Source of the DNA: Methylomonas sp.
Lineage (GTDB): Bacteria > Pseudomonadota > Gammaproteobacteria > Methylococcales > Methylomonadaceae
DNA: 7,030 nucleotides
Reading direction: 5' to 3'
NCBI GenBank assembly: GCA_026988195.1
Contig: JALSLS010000265.1
Span: 1-7,030, forward strand
Shown: piece after piece, positions 5,000 to 7,030 of the stretch
Layout: each line of letters begins with the position of its first letter
Position numbering within the stretch: position 1 is the first letter of the stretch
Made by a program: the position numbers and the translations under genes
Notes under the pieces: model-generated
The model's database searches: none
What the model was told of the DNA's origin: nothing
The model's input: only the letters and a program-made list of their open reading frames with translations

Positions 5000-6115
5000 A
5001 TGAAAGTTAAAGCAGCCGTTGCTTGGGGACCTAATCAGCCTTTAAAAATTGAAGAAATTGATTTAGAGGGGCCCAAAAAAGGTGAGGTTTTAGTTAAAGT
5101 TATTGCTTCTGGTGTTTGTCATACAGATGCTTTTACTCTTTCTGGTGATGACCCTGAAGGGATTTTTCCTGTTGTTTTAGGCCATGAAGGTGGCGGTATT
5201 GTTGAAGAAGTCGGCGAAGGTGTTACCAGTCTTAAAAAAGGTGACCACGTTATACCTTTATATATCCCTGAATGTGGTGAATGTTCATACTGTACATCAG
5301 GAAAAACCAATCTTTGCCAACGTGTAAGAGAAACACAAGGTAAAGGATTGATGCCTGATGGAACTTCCCGTTTTTCTAAAGATGGACAACCTATTTTTCA
5401 TTATATGGGAACCTCTACCTTTGCTGAATATACCGTTATTGCTGAGATTTCTTTAGCTAAAGTAAACCCTGAAGCCCCGCTTGATAAAGTTTGTTTATTA
5501 GGGTGTGGTGTAACAACAGGTATTGGCGCAGTGCTCAATACTGCAAAAGTGGAAGAAGGTTCAACTGTTGCTATTTTTGGACTGGGCGGTATTGGTTTGG
5601 CGGCTCTTCAAGGCGCTAAAATGGCTAAAGCTAAAAGAATTATCGCTATTGATATCAATGAAGATAAATTTGAAATGGCTAAGAAATTTGGTGCAACAGA
5701 ATGTGTTAATCCAAAAAACTATGACCGCCCCATACAAGAAGTTATTGTTGAGTTAACGGATGGTGGCGTAGATTATTCATTTGAGTGTGTGGGTAATGTT
5801 GATTTAATGCGTTCGGCTTTAGAGTGTTGTCATAAAGGCTGGGGCGAATCCATTATTATTGGTGTTGCTGGCGCAGGAAAAGAAATATCTACACGCCCAT
5901 TTCAACTGGTCACCGGAAGAGTCTGGAAAGGGTCTGCATTCGGTGGTGTTAAAGGTAGAACAGAATTACCGGGTTATGTTGATAAATACATGTCTGGTGA
6001 TATTAATCTTGACGATTTTGTTACCTTTACCATGCCTTTAGAAGAAATCAATACCGCTTTTGATTATATGCACGATGGTAAAGCCATTCGTTCAGTCATC
6101 ATTTTTGATAAATAA
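5000..6115 (+). CDS. frmA: S-(hydroxymethyl)glutathione dehydrogenase / class III alcohol dehydrogenase
   Basis: This cytoplasmic zinc enzyme oxidises S-hydroxymethylglutathione (formed from formaldehyde and glutathione) to S-formylglutathione with NAD+; the family can also reduce S-nitrosoglutathione. The 371-residue length is normal. Catalytic zinc ligands are visible as Cys40 (GVCHTDA), His62 (LGHEGGG) and Cys169 (LLGCGVTTG). The structural zinc site is Cys92, Cys95, Cys98 and Cys106. The Rossmann motif is GLGGIG (194-199), with Asp218 at the end of the next strand setting NAD preference. Class III identity is shown by RETQGKGLMPDGTSRF (110-125), HYMGTSTFAEYTV (134-146) and RPFQLVTGRVWKGSAFGG. 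The start at 5000 is well supported by its ribosome binding site. It is followed after 9 bases by the hydrolase that consumes its product. The gene is also called adhC or adhI in some organisms. All key residues are present. Confidence 0.98.
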   Translation: MKVKAAVAWGPNQPLKIEEIDLEGPKKGEVLVKVIASGVCHTDAFTLSGDDPEGIFPVVLGHEGGGIVEEVGEGVTSLKKGDHVIPLYIPECGECSYCTSGKTNLCQRVRETQGKGLMPDGTSRFSKDGQPIFHYMGTSTFAEYTVIAEISLAKVNPEAPLDKVCLLGCGVTTGIGAVLNTAKVEEGSTVAIFGLGGIGLAALQGAKMAKAKRIIAIDINEDKFEMAKKFGATECVNPKNYDRPIQEVIVELTDGGVDYSFECVGNVDLMRSALECCHKGWGESIIIGVAGAGKEISTRPFQLVTGRVWKGSAFGGVKGRTELPGYVDKYMSGDINLDDFVTFTMPLEEINTAFDYMHDGKAIRSVIIFDK

Positions 6116-6124
6116 GGAAACAGT

Positions 6125-6958
6125 GTGAACATAGAAAAATTAAAAGCCAATAAATCATTTGGCGGTGAAACTGCTTTTTATCAGCATGACTCAGAAATCA
6201 CTCAAACCAAAATGAATTTCTCAGTTTATATGCCTCCAGGAAATAGCCCCGATGGTTGTCTAATATGGTTATCTGGATTAACTTGTAATGAAGAAAACTT
6301 CATTACTAAAGCAGGTGCCCAACAGTATTTATCTGAAAATAATATGATGGTTATTTGTCCAGATACATCCCCTAGAGGACTAGATCTTCCTGAGGAACAT
6401 GGATCTTGGGACTTTGGTTCGGGCGCTGGTTTTTATGTTAATGCAACAACTGAAGGTTATAAGCAGCATTACAAAATGTTTGATTATATTTCTAAAGAAA
6501 TCATTACAGTACTAACAGATAACTTTAAAATTGATAACACTAAAATATCTATTTCTGGCCATTCAATGGGCGGGCATGGTGCACTTATTTTAGGTTTAAC
6601 GTTGCCTACACAATTTGCATCTATTTCTGCATTTTCACCTATCGTTAACCCAATCAACTGCCCTTGGGGACAAAAAGCGTTTGCGGGTTATTTGAGTGAT
6701 AAATCTGAATATGCACAATATGATGCTTGTGAGCTTATAAAGTCTAATCATAAACACCCTAACCCAATCTTAATTGATCAAGGTCAAGCGGATGAATTTT
6801 TAGAAAAAGAATTGCTGACTGATAATTTTACAAAATGTTGCTCAGATAATAATCAAGCACTGATTGTTAATTATAGAGATGGATATGATCATAGCTACTA
6901 TTTTATATCCAGTTTTATTAATTCACATCTAGCGTTCCATAAAAAATATTGGGGTTAA
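6125..6958 (+). CDS. fghA: S-formylglutathione hydrolase
   Basis: This 277-residue alpha/beta-hydrolase of the esterase D family hydrolyses S-formylglutathione to formate and glutathione, the second step after the dehydrogenase encoded just upstream. The catalytic triad is visible: nucleophile Ser147 in SGHSMGGHGAL, Asp223 in DQGQADEFL, and His256 in DGYDHSYYFI. Other family blocks are LIWLSGLTCNEENFITKAG (46-64, with the conserved Cys54), CPDTSPRG (78-85), GAGFYVNAT (100-108) and SAFSPIVNPINCPWG (168-182). Translation starts at GTG 6125, preceded by AAGGAAA about 5 bases upstream; the only in-frame alternative nearby is a later Met30, which would remove conserved sequence. The 9-base gap to the dehydrogenase implies one transcript. 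Equivalent to FrmB or YeiG of E. coli. Confidence 0.97.
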   Translation: MNIEKLKANKSFGGETAFYQHDSEITQTKMNFSVYMPPGNSPDGCLIWLSGLTCNEENFITKAGAQQYLSENNMMVICPDTSPRGLDLPEEHGSWDFGSGAGFYVNATTEGYKQHYKMFDYISKEIITVLTDNFKIDNTKISISGHSMGGHGALILGLTLPTQFASISAFSPIVNPINCPWGQKAFAGYLSDKSEYAQYDACELIKSNHKHPNPILIDQGQADEFLEKELLTDNFTKCCSDNNQALIVNYRDGYDHSYYFISSFINSHLAFHKKYWG

Positions 6959-6970
6959 TACTTGATAATT

Positions 6971-6999
6971 AGCGCTCATTTTTGTTGAGCTATATTTTT
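6971..6999 (+). terminator. Weak terminator-like hairpin after fghA
   Basis: GCTCA (6974-6978) pairs with TGAGC (6986-6990) around a 7-nt T-rich loop, followed by TATATTTTT. The stem is only 5 bp, but the trailing T tract and the position 15 bases after the stop make it the best candidate for ending the operon. Confidence 0.4.
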
Positions 7000-7030
7000 A
7001 AAGTAGAGTAAACAAAGAGAGCCTTGGAAT

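Noticed and set aside
5119..6041. Three short frames inside the dehydrogenase gene (5119-5310 minus, 5523-5756 plus, 5859-6041 plus)
   Set aside because: Shadows of a complete, highly conserved enzyme gene; none has independent support.

Overview
The window looks like a piece of an AT-rich gammaproteobacterial chromosome. The gene order surE-pcm-yqaA is typical of that class, and the class III alcohol dehydrogenase and S-formylglutathione hydrolase pair is also common there. Genus cannot be read from the sequence. The repeat-rich intergenic DNA would suit a large-genome environmental lineage such as a methanotroph or sulfur oxidiser, but that is inference.

Left block (1-1876, + strand) is a tight, overlapping operon: the 3' part of surE (nucleotidase), pcm (protein L-isoaspartyl methyltransferase) and a YqaA/DedA-like membrane protein. 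In many gammaproteobacteria nlpD and rpoS follow. Here they do not, and the operon runs into repeats.

Middle block (1877-4999) is an accessory patch with little coding DNA. It holds three short GTAAC-ended MITE-like elements (2069-2164, 2175-2274, 3508-3609), each bounded by direct repeats of 8-9 bp that look like target-site duplications. It also holds a 3' fragment resembling a group II intron (domain V and VI, 3185-3258), a 243-bp element with about 33-bp imperfect terminal inverted repeats (3260-3502), and two 160-bp direct repeats about 95% identical (3297-3456 and 4586-4745). Each 160-bp copy carries a 68-bp palindromic hairpin. Between these lie two genes: a soluble TPR-like protein (+, 2321-2989) and an orphan FkbM-type methyltransferase (-, 3625-4425), the latter framed by the 160-bp repeats.

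Right block (5000-6958, + strand) is a two-gene formaldehyde detoxification operon. S-(hydroxymethyl)glutathione dehydrogenase oxidises the glutathione adduct of formaldehyde to S-formylglutathione, and S-formylglutathione hydrolase releases formate and glutathione. A good -10 box, a strong Shine-Dalgarno and candidate operator palindromes precede it, and a weak terminator-like hairpin follows.

No complete new multi-gene system is visible. The most interesting part is the layered mobile-element patch, with exact target duplications, a probable intron relic and a repeat-framed methyltransferase cargo.
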